Source of the DNA: Scolanthus callimorphus
Taxonomy: Eukaryota > Cnidaria > Anthozoa > Actiniaria > Edwardsiidae
Assembly: GCA_033964015.1 (NCBI GenBank)
Contig: CM066913.1
Location: 23,583,854 to 23,647,853, forward strand
Length of the DNA stretch: 64,000 nt
Reading direction: 5' to 3'
In this document: in pieces, positions 51,893-63,300 of the stretch
Layout: every line of letters begins with the position of its first letter
Position numbering within the stretch: the stretch's first letter is position 1
The notes under the pieces: model-generated
Seen by the model: the letters and a program-made list of their open reading frames with translations, nothing else
The model's database searches: none
Told to the model about the DNA's origin: nothing
Position numbers and translations under genes: made by a program

Positions 51893-52142
51893 ACTGCTTC
51901 CAATAATGAGCAGAAATGCGTCTTTCTTTGCCATAAAGGCTCTTGCATTGTTCAAACTTATCTTTAAATGGCTGTGCTGCCTTTGCTTTAAGCCATTCTC
52001 GTTTTTCCTTCTTAGACATGTTTGAGAGCAAGTCCTTCTTTTTCTGTTTCCTTTCCAATCGCTTCTTTCGAAGTTCCTCAACTGTGTTTTTTCTGAACTT
52101 TCTTTCCTTGCGGCTTTTTTGTTCGTCGGTTTGTGCATCCAT
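51893..52142 (-). pseudogene. Basic charged protein, N-terminal part, truncated by the repeat
   Basis: The ATG at 52142 starts a lysine/arginine/glutamate-rich protein (RKNTVEELRKKRLERKQKKKD, KEKREWLKAKAA) likely to form a helix or coiled coil. After about 83 residues the frame enters the tRNA-like repeat (copy 3) at about 51892 and ends within it. The remaining C-terminal part was not found. Family unknown. Confidence 0.4.
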
Positions 52143-52489
52143 GTTTCGGAGACGGCGGTCGATGTGTTTTGTTTGCAGTAAATTGTCTCGTTGCGAATAC
52201 TTAGTTCGCCCTACAGACCCGCTCTATTTATCGGAATCCTAAGCTAAATTTAGCTGCATGCGTAATCTTAAAGACGAGGAACACCCAGGCTATATCCAGG
52301 TAAATTACATAAGCGAACTGTATGCGTCAAGTAGGAGCGGTCAAATTTCTCTCGTAAATAAACGTAATTTTGTTATCTTTTTGGTGTAGCATTTCTTGTT
52401 GGGTAACCAGCAATAGTCACGAGATAGCTCTACTGACTATTGCCCAACTGCCCCGGTGACGCAAAATCGGTAGTATTTTTAATCATTAT
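52143..52489. other. Non-coding stretch
   Basis: No supported gene. Probable promoter region of the ORF starting at 52142. Confidence 0.4.
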
Positions 52490-52880
52490 ACTTAATTACC
52501 CTTAAAGCCAAGCACGAAGCTTTACTAAATTTAAGTTAAACTTAAAACGTTCTTAAAGCAAATAATTCCACGAAAATGTAAATACCAGCGCAACGCGTCT
52601 TTAAGAAGACTTTAATTGTGACTTAAATTCATTAAAGCCAGAAGTCTAGGTTTAGTAAATTTAAGACACCTTTTAAACATTCTTAATGTCCTACATGTAT
52701 TTAATTGGACACTTAAAACATGTAAAGATCTTAAAAGGCTTAAAGATTCCTTAAACCAACTTAAATACAACTTAAAGACTCACATGATATTTACGATATT
52801 TAAGGGGATATTAAATTTCACTTAAAGATTATGTCACGCTTTAAGTGACCTTTAAGTTGTTCTGACAGGCCCTTAAAGCT
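52490..52880 (-). repeat. CTTAAAG-rich dispersed repeat, copy 2 (inverse)
   Basis: Inverse relative to the copy at 36388-36800. On the minus strand it reads AGGGCCTGTCAG...AACTTAAAGGTCACTTAAAG, matching the first copy's AGGGCCT...AACTTAAAGGTCACTTAAAG. CTTAAAG-type motifs are frequent throughout. Confidence 0.7.
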
Positions 52881-53534
52881 AGCTTTTTGTCCTGTGTTTG
52901 CTCATCTCTTCAATGCTTATAGGGCGCATGTTCTCCATTGAAAATGCAACACATGAATCTCTAGGATATCATATTTAAACTACTCTATCTATACTTCATA
53001 TCCCTTGTACTTGCAATAAGATAATTGTAAATACACATTGGAATCATGTTTCAGTCCCCTGTGATTCATTCAGCAACTCTCTTTAATTTTACTATTGGAA
53101 ATTAGACTTAACTTACTTATAATTAACTCAATATTTGAAGCTTGGCTTTGTGGATGAGACTACATGTGTTTTGGTGAAAACGTTTTTGCTGAAAAGGGGT
53201 TTGCATTGGCTTGAAATCATAGACAGAAATCAATAATGATTGACTGTAACATTGTATCATGATAATAAAGCCAGTATCACAGCCAGCTGAAAGACAAAAG
53301 CATTTTCCCCTCTTTTAATCCTCTGGTAATGTCATTTTTTGTCAACAATGCTCACATGCATAACAAAGTTCCCAGGCACAACAGGCTTTGGCAATAAAAA
53401 AAATCCCCCAACCCCTGGACATTTGCTACAAGCTAACTTTGCATTTATAGAGCGTGGGAGAAAAATCGCTCACATTTCCTAACAAGCTGCCTTCATAAGA
53501 AAATGTCTCGGCCTGATCTCTGTTGACAAAAAAT
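52881..53534. other. Non-coding stretch
   Basis: AT-rich. No supported gene. Confidence 0.45.
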
Positions 53535-54025
53535 GTTATTAGTATAGGAAATCATACGACTTCGAGTTCAATTTGGAATTAATTTGCACGAGTGGGTTTT
53601 TCAAAAAGTATCAAAATTGCACGAGCCGAAGGCGAGTGCAATTTGAGCTTTTTGAAAAACCCCGAGTGTAAATAAATTCCAAATTGAACGAGAAAAGTCG
53701 TATGATTTCGTATTAATAATACACATGAAAAAATTTCCAACAAGGAGTCATTCACAAATCTGCTTACAAACTGAACAAGCCGCACGTATTTTTCCTTGAT
53801 TGAAATCTGGACCAAAACCTGACAGAATTTGACAGAATTTGAACAAAAACCAAAGTTTCCATAATATAGCTCTATGTATCAAAATATTTTAGCATTTCAA
53901 AAATAAAAATTTGCATTTTGTTAACCATTTTTGCACTTTGTTACCTTTTTTGGCACTTTGTTACCTCAAAACTGCACTGCTCTCAGCCAATCAGAATCCA
54001 GAGATTTTTTCATGTGTATTATAAC
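53535..54025. mobile_element. Nested foldback elements
   Basis: An inner hairpin (about 53548-53713) has TTTTTCAAAAAG and CTTTTTGAAAAA arms, with CGACTTCGAGTTCAATTTGG against CCAAATTGAACGAGAAAAG. An outer pair has ATACACATGAAAAAAT at 53720 and ATTTTTTCATGTGTATTAT at 54005. Together they suggest one MITE with a hairpin inside, or two nested elements. Confidence 0.6.
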
Positions 54026-55196
54026 AACAGTAAATACTTTAAAACAGTGGAAACACGTTTGTCTTTCAGTTTGCCAAGATGCTTTTATTCACTGTGCATT
54101 TTTTTATGCTAATTTAGCTTGTAGATCTCATTTCTACAAGCTAATTCTAAAGAAACAAAGTTCTATAACCACCTACGGACAATTAAGAAAAAATGCCTAA
54201 GAAAAAAATCGCCCTAACGGGCTCGACAAAATACTGCAGACTCGAAAAAATATCCAGCGATATTGTACGCTAAAATGTCCAATAAGATATATGTATTTGA
54301 TGTCTGATGTCATCGTGTTGCAAGTGTGCGGCATTGCTTTCAAATAAAAATAATTCCAAATTTTAGACATCAGATTTTCGGTCCACAACAACACTGTACA
54401 TTGGAGATAAAGTACCAAGACATGAAAACTTACTCAGCTCTAGAAGCCGCTTATTAGAGCATTTACAGTGTATATACAAGTGAAAAGTACACTCAGTTAG
54501 TGTGATATGTCCCAAGACTGGCATGAAATTATATATTCATTTGTCAAAAATAGAGAAACAAAAGCAAACATATCAGAATTTTTATTATACACATGGCTGG
54601 CAAACAGAAACAGAGACGACTAAAAATACACATTATTGTTTGAGGCTGAGTGTGTCCAAAAAAATACTAAGATGGGAGCCAGTACAGCCTCATGAAAAGT
54701 ACTGTATGTAAGAAATGCATCCCATTCCATCAAAATAAAAGAATGTCTTTGAATACTGTAAAGTCATAAATTTTTTTAACATTAGGAGAGCAGTCGGGGG
54801 AAATGGGCACAATCATTGTTTGGCCACTTCTATTGTTTTAGCCCTGTGCAGTAAAGCTCTTAACACTGAAATGACTATTTCACAGATCAACCAACTTTCA
54901 TGTATTCCTTGGAACATAAAAAGCCTTCTCAAAGAGGGAGCCAATCTTATTTTACTATCTAACATTATATACAATGTAGTATACAAGTTAGAAACCATGA
55001 GAGGATATTTATATTTAGTATATACCAATATAGTGAATAGTCATTCTCGTGTACGCTGATTTGTTCCTGAAATAGTACATATCCAACACTATTTACTGTT
55101 TTGAGAAAATTCTCAAATGGTGGCTCGTTTCGTCAGCGATACTGCGTTTTGAATCTTAATCCGACATATTTTGTTCTACTGATTTGGTATATACTA
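54026..55196. other. Non-coding stretch
   Basis: No supported gene. Several short frames lack recognisable motifs. Confidence 0.45.
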
Positions 55197-55307
55197 AAAC
55201 AACTATCCCCCTCAGGGTCAGTGCCTAGCGGTGGATATATACCTCGACGCTTCACGTCTCGGTATATATCAACCACTATTCACCTCCCATTGGGGGGATA
55301 GTTGTTT
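55197..55307. mobile_element. Foldback element, 111 bp
   Basis: Arms AAACAACTATCCCCC and GGGGGATAGTTGTTT with an inner GTGGATATATACC/GGTATATATCAACCAC pair. Hairpin-forming miniature element. Confidence 0.75.
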
Positions 55308-55326
55308 GATATTTCTACTTAAATAT

Positions 55327-56118
55327 TTAATTTAGTTGCATAACACACATAACACAAGTGGGGCAAGAGAAAGAGGAATGGTTGTTCCAAGAAGCCTTCA
55401 GTCGCTGGTGGAACTTTCCAACATGGATCCTGGCCTTAGCTATTTTTCTGTTCAGTTCCTCTGCTGCACTTAAGCTATCCCTGCCTTTCAAAAAGTCCGG
55501 AATCTTGATTCTCGCTTGAAGGGGATGGACTAGATCCTTCACAGTAAATGTCCACGAGTATAATGTCATAGGGATTGATGGCTTTAGGATGCCACTCTGC
55601 TGGAAATACTGACATTATCTATGTCTCCTTCGAAGACATCCGAAAGAAAAACAAGCGCCGCCATTGGGGGCTACAGCAATGAGACACGTGAATGTGTTTG
55701 CATGCTTGTATTGGGAAAACGTATTCACTTGTGTTGCAAAATCCCGATAAACGTCCCTTGAGGGAAACATTATTGCCTTCATATCCCTGAAAATATTGTA
55801 CATCAGTTGAGTGAATGTCGTGAGTATATCCCGTATTGTAGTTTCCTTTATTTGCCTTGTTCTAGTACTCAAAAGGATAGACATTGTCTTGAAAGTAAAT
55901 CCACGCGGACGAGGCAAATGTAGAGCCTTTCACCAGAGATGATAACTTCGATGGTGCTTTCGCAGGCTTTGTTTTGCTCTCCAGTATGATATCTTGTCAT
56001 TCAGAAAGTTGTGTAGCACTTCAAATTGTGAGGAACTCAGGCCAGAAAAGTGGTTCATTATTTCGCTCACATTTCTCTTCAGGAGAAAAAGGAAAGGAAA
56101 CTCGGACTGAGTCACCAA
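55327..56118 (-). pseudogene. Harbinger/DDE_Tnp_4 transposase, decayed
   Basis: Read from 56118: LSSSQFEVLHNFLND, then ILLSTRTRQIKETTIRDI, FTCLIAVAPNGGACF, and finally IKIPDFLKG and KARIHVGKFHQRLK. The last phrase is the usual C-terminal end of DDE_Tnp_4 proteins, with the catalytic glutamate region changed. At least two frameshifts separate the pieces and the middle DDE part is missing or unreadable. It is a relic of the family represented at 1623-2029. Confidence 0.65.
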
Positions 56119-56510
56119 AAGGATAATTTTGTCCTATTGCGTATTTCCTGAATATGGTGATCCATTCTTAGATAACTTTCATTATTTAGCGCAAGCAGCC
56201 ATGATTGATATCAGTCACACAAGGCGCGCAATACACAGGGTCATAAATGCGTGAGATTGAGTCTGCCAGAGTGTTAGAGGTTGTTGAGATAAATCGTGAG
56301 GTCACTCGAAAATTGACTTTACTGAAAGCCAGAAAATCTCATGTAGCCATTTCATCACTAAGGGATTTAGAGACGAGCCTTGTTTAAGGCACTTAGAGTT
56401 GTTGTATTGTCCGTGCGCGCAGTAACCCATGTCCCTCTAAGGGTCTCCTGCCAGCGCTGTAAGTAAGTTTATGTGAGCATTCATAAGGGAGGGCGTATCC
56501 GCTGCCCAGT

Positions 56511-56990
56511 TCATGTAGAACCAGTCCCCTTTAAGAAGCCACCAACACCAATCAGGCAGGCATCAGAGGAGAATTCCAATGAAGGGATTGGCTCATTATC
56601 AACAAAAAATGTTTTCCCGTTAAAAACACACAGAAAGTCTGTCCACCAAGTTAAATCAGCTCGCAATGGAGAGTTAACCTGAATATGGTGATGTGGTTGC
56701 CGCATCTTATTTACAGTGTTAATTATCCGCCGCAAAAAATTATCGCTCGCATTCTAGTTTACTGTCAGACATAATGAGGAAATCATCAAGATATGCAAGT
56801 ATTGAGTGATAGCCACGCCTGTCCATCATTCGTGTTATCACGTCGATTAAAGATCTCGGGACTCTTTGCCGCCCCGAATGGCACTTTCGTGTCGTACAGA
56901 TAACTGAGGCTGTCATCACCGCTATATTGCCACACAAGGCCAGTAGCAGTGTAGTTGGATGGGTGGATAGGAACATGGCGATACGCGAGT
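56511..56990 (-). pseudogene. DIRS-type reverse transcriptase and RNase H relic
   Basis: On the minus strand: DVITRMMDRRGYHSILAYLDDFLIMSD, with the YLDD polymerase site, then HHHIQVNSPLRADLTWWTDFLCVFNG and a likely RNase H start (SSDACLIGVGGF). The order and wording match reverse transcriptases of DIRS-like or related elements in cnidarians, from memory. Frames are broken between the two parts near 56738. Confidence 0.65.
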
Positions 56991-57029
56991 TTTAGGTAAA
57001 GTTTAGCTAATATTTAGATTTGGGCAATG

Positions 57030-58098
57030 CCTAAAAGCGAAACTCCAAAATAATCTTGAAATAAAACTAAAAAATAAGATTTTTAGCGAAATCCACAACA
57101 AAGACTATATATACTTGACACAGTATTTGTCTCTTGTACTAACTAAATCTAACATGTGACAAAAGGAAAATCAAGGCTAGAATATCAGAAATGACCTGTT
57201 TACATAAGGCAAAGTAGAACCAAAAAGGTACTCAAAACTATAATTCGAGTTTAGCCGGAGAAAATAAAACCTTGAGGGAGCCAAAATTGCAGCAAAACGT
57301 ATACGTTACATGTAAAGTCAGAATTTATCAGGAATGCAAGAAACTTTGAAGCTAAAAATATACACAACATAAGAAGCAAGCTCAAACTTTTTGCTTACCG
57401 ATAGTCGTTTCTTTCCATTCCTCCCGAAAGTCTCCGTCGTGTTGAGTTTAATTCATTCTTACTTGACGTCAGCTTTTGCACAAAACCAAGTCTAAATATA
57501 TGATTAGGCTTAAACTATTGCAATTTTCTGTTATTATCAATCCTGTTCAATCCAATTCTGGCTCCCTGTTCGTAGATCTCCTATGAGTTGTCGAAGAACA
57601 TGTTTTGCATGTTTTACGAAACTGTTTTTCTTGAAAACATAAGCTTCAAAAATTAATTGAGCTGAGAACGCCGAAGACATGCTTTGCCGGTTGAATCTTT
57701 TGCAACTTCCTCAAAGTTTCTCCAAAATGACTAAACAACATTATAAAATATCCGCGAGAGAATAAAGTCCGAAGTATTTTGACAATCATTAGAGAATTCT
57801 TTTGAGCAAATTTAGCGTGGTTCGCACAAATAAGTTTGTTCTTCAGTTTCACTCAACAAACATGCTCGACAGTCACTCGAGCGAGCCGAAGCGGGCGCGT
57901 GTTTTGTGAGTTATTTCGGCGGAAAACGAAGGAGCGACTTCCGGTTCGTAAAAACTTCGAGAAAAAGTGCCATATAAAAAAAACAACTTACTAGCCTCGA
58001 GCGTTCGGGCATCCCGGGAAATATCAAACTTCGTCAACCTCGCTATCGCTCTATCCGCGATACGCCAAAATCAGTTTGTTATTTCTCGGGATCACTCT
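57030..58098. repeat. Hairpin-ended 1.1-kb repeat, copy 3
   Basis: The third copy of the unit at 4350-6608. Landmarks GACACAGTATTTGTCTC, TGACCTGTTTACATAAGG and the terminal TTACTAGCCTCGAGCG...CGATACGCC hairpin. The palindrome is more decayed here than in copies 1 and 2. Confidence 0.75.
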
Positions 58099-58218
58099 TG
58101 TTTTTTTTTAGGAGTTTAGGTCAAAATGCAACAACATTTTGCAATTTCGAGTCCAAACCAAACGTCGCGACGCTGTGCTGGATGTGGAGAGGACGAAGCG
58201 AAAAATACGCAACAAAAT

Positions 58219-58232
58219 AATTGCTATTGCTA

Positions 58233-58273
<41 letters not shown>

Positions 58274-58283
58274 ATTGCTATGT
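58219..58283 (+). repeat. TTGCTG hexanucleotide microsatellite
   Basis: TTGCTA and TTGCTG units repeat about ten times. They create an SNSNSN-type frame on the minus strand that is not a gene. Confidence 0.9.
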
Positions 58284-58849
58284 AGCGTTCTAATATGAAT
58301 GATACCAGGTGAATATATAAACTGGAATAATGAAAAATGGCATTGACGGAATAACAACAACAACAACATTTTTATTTGATTTGTATCATATTTACAACAT
58401 TTTTAAGCTGACCCACAAAATAGCAGAGCTAATCGAGGCGGGTAGCTTTTATCATAAATAGAAATCACACGTTGATGTGAGATGTCCTGTTTACTTGTTA
58501 TTATAATAGCTCAAATTTGCACCAGGGGCCATATTTGCACTTTTTACTTCTGTAAATAAAGTAATTTATGCAAAAGGCAAATATAATACTGGATACTTCT
58601 AAGAAATCCGCATCATGTGTATAAAGATACTTAATAAAGAATGATTATCAACTTGAAAATAAAAACAAGCATACCGAACTGGAACCCGAGCCTTGGTTTC
58701 CTACACGCTCATGCAAATTTGAGGGAAGTATCCAGAAGAGGTCCATTCAGTTCACTCAACGAGCCTTGATTCCCATCTCACTGTTTTGCTTGCGGGTGTT
58801 GATCTATTCAAATAGGCTTCAGGCATCTAAATTGCTTAGCTTGTCATGG
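58284..58849. other. Non-coding stretch
   Basis: An AAC-repeat near 58353-58366. No supported gene. Confidence 0.45.
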
Positions 58850-59350
58850 TTGAAGTCAGCAAAGTGAACATATTTGCGTCCTTCTTCTGGACATTCTGGA
58901 CATTGAAACAAGCAACCCTAAGTCCCTTTCTAGACTTTCTGGCTGCGTCTCTCCCAGATCGTGGATTACGTCGCAGGACATCATCTAGGTGGTCGAGGAT
59001 TGCTCTGGGGGCGTTCCAGCTTTACATAGCCGTGAAACAGCCTGCTCTGAGATATAAGGCCCAAGCTGTTTTGTGCATTGTTTAAGGAAGTTGTTGCTGT
59101 GTTCATTGCTTGTCTCCAAAGCGATATTGGTTCCTTTCTTTCCGTGATTATTCACTGATCTGTTCCATATCAGGCGTTCTCTGTCTCTTGAAGATAGTAG
59201 AGCTTGCACCTGGAATGATTGATACAATCACTCCATAGCATACTTTGTGCTATGGGTTCCCAAGCAGCCTTGCAGAAAAGCTTAAAGTACTTATACTGTA
59301 TCATCAGACGATCACCATCACCTTCTTTGATCGCATGAAGAAACTTAAAA
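58850..59350 (-). pseudogene. DUF6589-like transposon-associated gene fragment
   Basis: Minus-strand frames read KEGDGDRLMIQYKYFKLF, then WNRSVNNHGKKGTNIALE and EHSNNFLKQCTKQLGP. They then continue as ILDHLDDVLRRNPRSGRDA in a shifted frame. This wording is typical of DUF6589-type proteins. Frame changes near 59190 and near 59000 break it. Confidence 0.55.
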
Positions 59351-60340
59351 AAAGAAAGAGGCGTTGAACAGTTCTAATTAAAAACATCGTCGCCTATTTG
59401 CTTCTTTACTGTAGGGGGAGGTGGTCTTGAAGATTACAAATTAATCTCTTCATCTAACTGTACTGGGGGGTCATGCGACAGCTCATGGTTTTTCCTGCAC
59501 TTGCCATTGTGCTTGAAAAAACGGTGACATCCTGGGAATCGACACTTCACAGCACCGCCGACGAGGACATTTAGTCTAGCGCTTGCGCCCGCGACAAGTA
59601 GATAAGCGGTCGTCGTTGCCCTTGACTACGTAATGACGGCGTCTGGTCTAAAAATCCCCATTGTGTTTCAACCAATCAAATCCAGTATATTTTAAGCTAG
59701 ATCAGGCCACTAATATGCAAATTATCGAGGGGAAGTATGTTTCTCGCCATGAACACAGAAAACGGCATCGGTTTTGCTAAAATTCTCGAGAAATTCGATC
59801 ATTATTTGTGGCCTTCGGGTTCCTAATTGATTAGCATCGTATTCATTGGGCTTAGAATGCATTCATTTTGCTGACTTGTCTGAGTTTTCCATGGAAATCG
59901 GAGGATAACAGTTCGAAGTATTGGCTATTGTGGACTGATTGACGGGGTAAGTTCGTCTTGCGAATGATTTTGAACATTCTACAACCTCTTTTGTTTTAGC
60001 ATATTTCGGTCGTTATTCTATCGCCATTTTTAAAAGGCTGCAGTTATTGTAGTCGCATACTCCAGAATATGCCATTAAAACTAGGTTTTGTTGTTTTGTT
60101 GTAAAGTTTTTATACAACTAACAATGATATTTAACTTACTTATTATCAGTTCACAAAGCGTAAAATAATTTCCAGCTTTTACAATATATAGGTGAAATGA
60201 TTGATTTTCGTAACTTGCTGGTGAAGTTTGAAAGAACTTGAATTTTGTGACCTCGACACAGAAAGCAATGCGCGTTTGCTATTCTCAGCCAGGGAGGTCG
60301 TGCTAAATTATTAAAAATTACTCGAGTCAGGCAGGGAAAG
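59351..60340. other. Non-coding stretch
   Basis: 3' flank of the ten-exon gene. No supported gene. Confidence 0.45.
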
Positions 60341-63300
60341 TCAAGATTCCTTGTTTTTGCCTTTTAGATTACGCGATTTCTTTTCGGGAATGATGTTCCC
60401 GTTCGCCGGTGCAACAATCACGTAATGCTCTTGCATTATGGCTTTGAGGCGATTGGTGGCTGGTTTCACTGCATTATATGTGCGATGGAGTCCCTGGAAT
60501 TCGTGGTGCACCGATTCGCCTCCCTGTTCCCCGAAAAAGCCCAAAGGAAATTTCCAACGTCTAATGATCTCCACGACGTGATGCTCCAACATATGGAACT
60601 TTGGTGGGAATGTTTCCAAAGGGAATTTCTCGCGGTAGTATGTACATAATCGTTTGATATCTTGCTCTGTGGAAGTAAAAAAATGGGGAAAATACCAAGT
60701 TATGAACAGGATCTAGAATATCCACAACATTCATTTTCATGAGTTTCCGTAAAGAAAACCAAAGTTTTTTTACCCAAAGTTGACAGCTGTTCCTGGGACA
60801 TTGGGGCAGCAGAATTGTACTTTAAGTGGCAGACACTGAAATAACTAAACAACTTGTGGAACTTTGTCTCTATCGCTGTTGCTCGATCAAGCAGTTCAGG
60901 GCATTCTGTCTGGCAGACATCAACAACTCTATGGCAGATCGTTTCGATATTCTTGGGCTTCAAGAAAAAAAGAAATCAAAATAAGTGAAACAAAGATCTG
61001 AGTACTAATGGTTATTTCTAAGAAAGTCTCCAAATGTTATACACCCTACCAGCTACAATAGCAAAGGTCTCTTATCTGAGAGATCTTTTCTACCTGTAGG
61101 ATAGCAGTTTATTTTATACTCACCACCAGGGCTATGTTGACATGATTTCCAACAAAACTGTTGCTGTGGTATGCCTGGCGCCTAATGTTCAATTTTTGTA
61201 GCTGTTGCTCCATAGCTTGATAGATTTTCCCGGTTGTCTTGTCAAACTGCAGTTTTTCTATCAGGCCATTCGCAAGTTTTTCCTGAAATAAGATTTTATA
61301 TAGGTGAGATTGAATTCAAATTACACGCATGATCTATGGAGTTAAACTACAAAATAATATATTTAAACTTGCCTCATTTTCTGCTCTCCTTGGAAGATCT
61401 TCTGCCAACTTCAGCAAGCCAGTGAGATATGGATGACAGTAGCTGGCGTCATACTGTAAGCCATCATGCGTGATTTTGTATGCAATGTGGTCTTGCACTA
61501 GCTTGGCCTCCTCCCTCAAATTTTCTGCATTTTCACTATGCTTTTGGGCTGCATGGAGAGTCTGGACATATTGGTCAAAATCTGAATCACCAGTTGGCTC
61601 ATCAGATGTTTTAGCCTTATGCTTAGCAATCAAAATATCCAGGCTCTCACATTCAGTAATGAAAAGATCATAGAACTTTAGGAAGAGACCAAGGCTTATG
61701 TGAAGGCCAGGCACACATATCTGTGAAAAATAATGATAACAAAAAATTCAAATTTTGAACAATGGAATGCAAGAAAAATGTTCTAATTTGTACCCTGTCG
61801 CTTGGGATATCCAGCAAAGGCTCGTGGATGACATTGTAGAAGTCCTTAGCCTTTTTAAGGTCCCCATTGGCTTTGTCATTAAATTCCCTCAGCTGTTCCT
61901 GCATGTGCTCCGCTGTCCTGGGCTGTATAGGGTCACGCTTGTTTGGTGGTTTCCGCATGTCTTGGCTCGGTATTAAACACCAAACACATGGGTATCGTCC
62001 TTACAAAATAAGGAAACATGAACATATGAAGATTGAAAAACTAGGCTTTGTTGTTTATACTTTTCCTTACCACTTGCTCCTGAAATCCCAATCATCCGGC
62101 AGATGTATTCATAGTCACCAAAAGCAAACAAGATGACGTTTTTGCCCCTGTTTTTAAAATAATGGGTAGTGTTCTTTGATTAGTATTGAGTGAGTTATGG
62201 GAGATATATTGCCTGCCAAACAACATTATTCATTGGTGTTCATGACTTACTGCCACTTTTTCAACTCATTCAGCTGCCCTTTGTAGTTTGTCGTAACCAC
62301 CCGAAGGTTATTCCTTGTGTCCTTCCCCTCGTATATACAAAACACAACTGTATTTTTGCTAGAGTTATGCTTCTCCAAGTTTGCAATCTGAAATGCGAAT
62401 TTCATTGTGCCTTGACCATGGTCACCACCAAGCTTGACATAAATGGAATCATCTGGGATCCTCCCATCGTGCCATGTTAACACCCCAGCACTGCAAGTAA
62501 ATAATGCGTCACTTTTGTCAGTGTCACTCCATATTTAAATAAAATACATTGATTGCACATTAAGGAATATCTCTTACTTTTCACTTTCATCCAGATATGA
62601 TAAGATCTTATTGCCAATGTCCTCTACAAAAGCGCACGCTGTTTGCTTTACCACTGTCACATTTTTATTTCCCTTTTTGGTTGTATGCTCAAGTGGAAGG
62701 AATTCAGCCTCAATGTCATCACCAATTAGCTCTGCCTTCTGGGATCTTTGCTTTTTTCCGCTATCCATTTTTATACCCCAATTGCTGAACCACCTGTCGA
62801 AGTAAAATTGAATACTTCAAATTTATTGCCATTTTGGAGTTTCCTCTTATTGGTATCACAAATAAATGGAAACAAAGAAATGGGTTTGCTTTATTAATGT
62901 GCAAATGTAATGAATGAATAAACAAGGACTAAAAATGACTTACCGCCTAAGTTTTCCAAGGGCGAACCAGGGTAGACGAAGGTCGGCTTTCATGGCTAAG
63001 GCCTCTCCTTCCGGGATCTCTAAAACCAGCTTCTTCCCAAGTGCGTCCCTGATTAGCGTCTCGCGCTCCGTCTTCGACTTCTGGCGTAGGTGTTGGACTA
63101 CCAAAGAGTCCATCTCACCAGCACTCAGCGTAGCACCAACTTGTTGAAGATGCGTCTTCTCAAATGCCGGGGAGACACCTCATCGTTTGTTTTGTGAGCC
63201 TTTGGGGTGTGGGTTAACACCAGCGACTGCGGATCAAAAATAGTATTTAGTGCAATTTTTTTTTCAAACAAGATGTTAAAGGAAAAAATTCAGAGAAAAA

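Noticed and set aside
58121..58369. Serine-asparagine repeat protein on the minus strand
   Set aside because: Translation of the TTGCTG microsatellite. No flanking coding signal.
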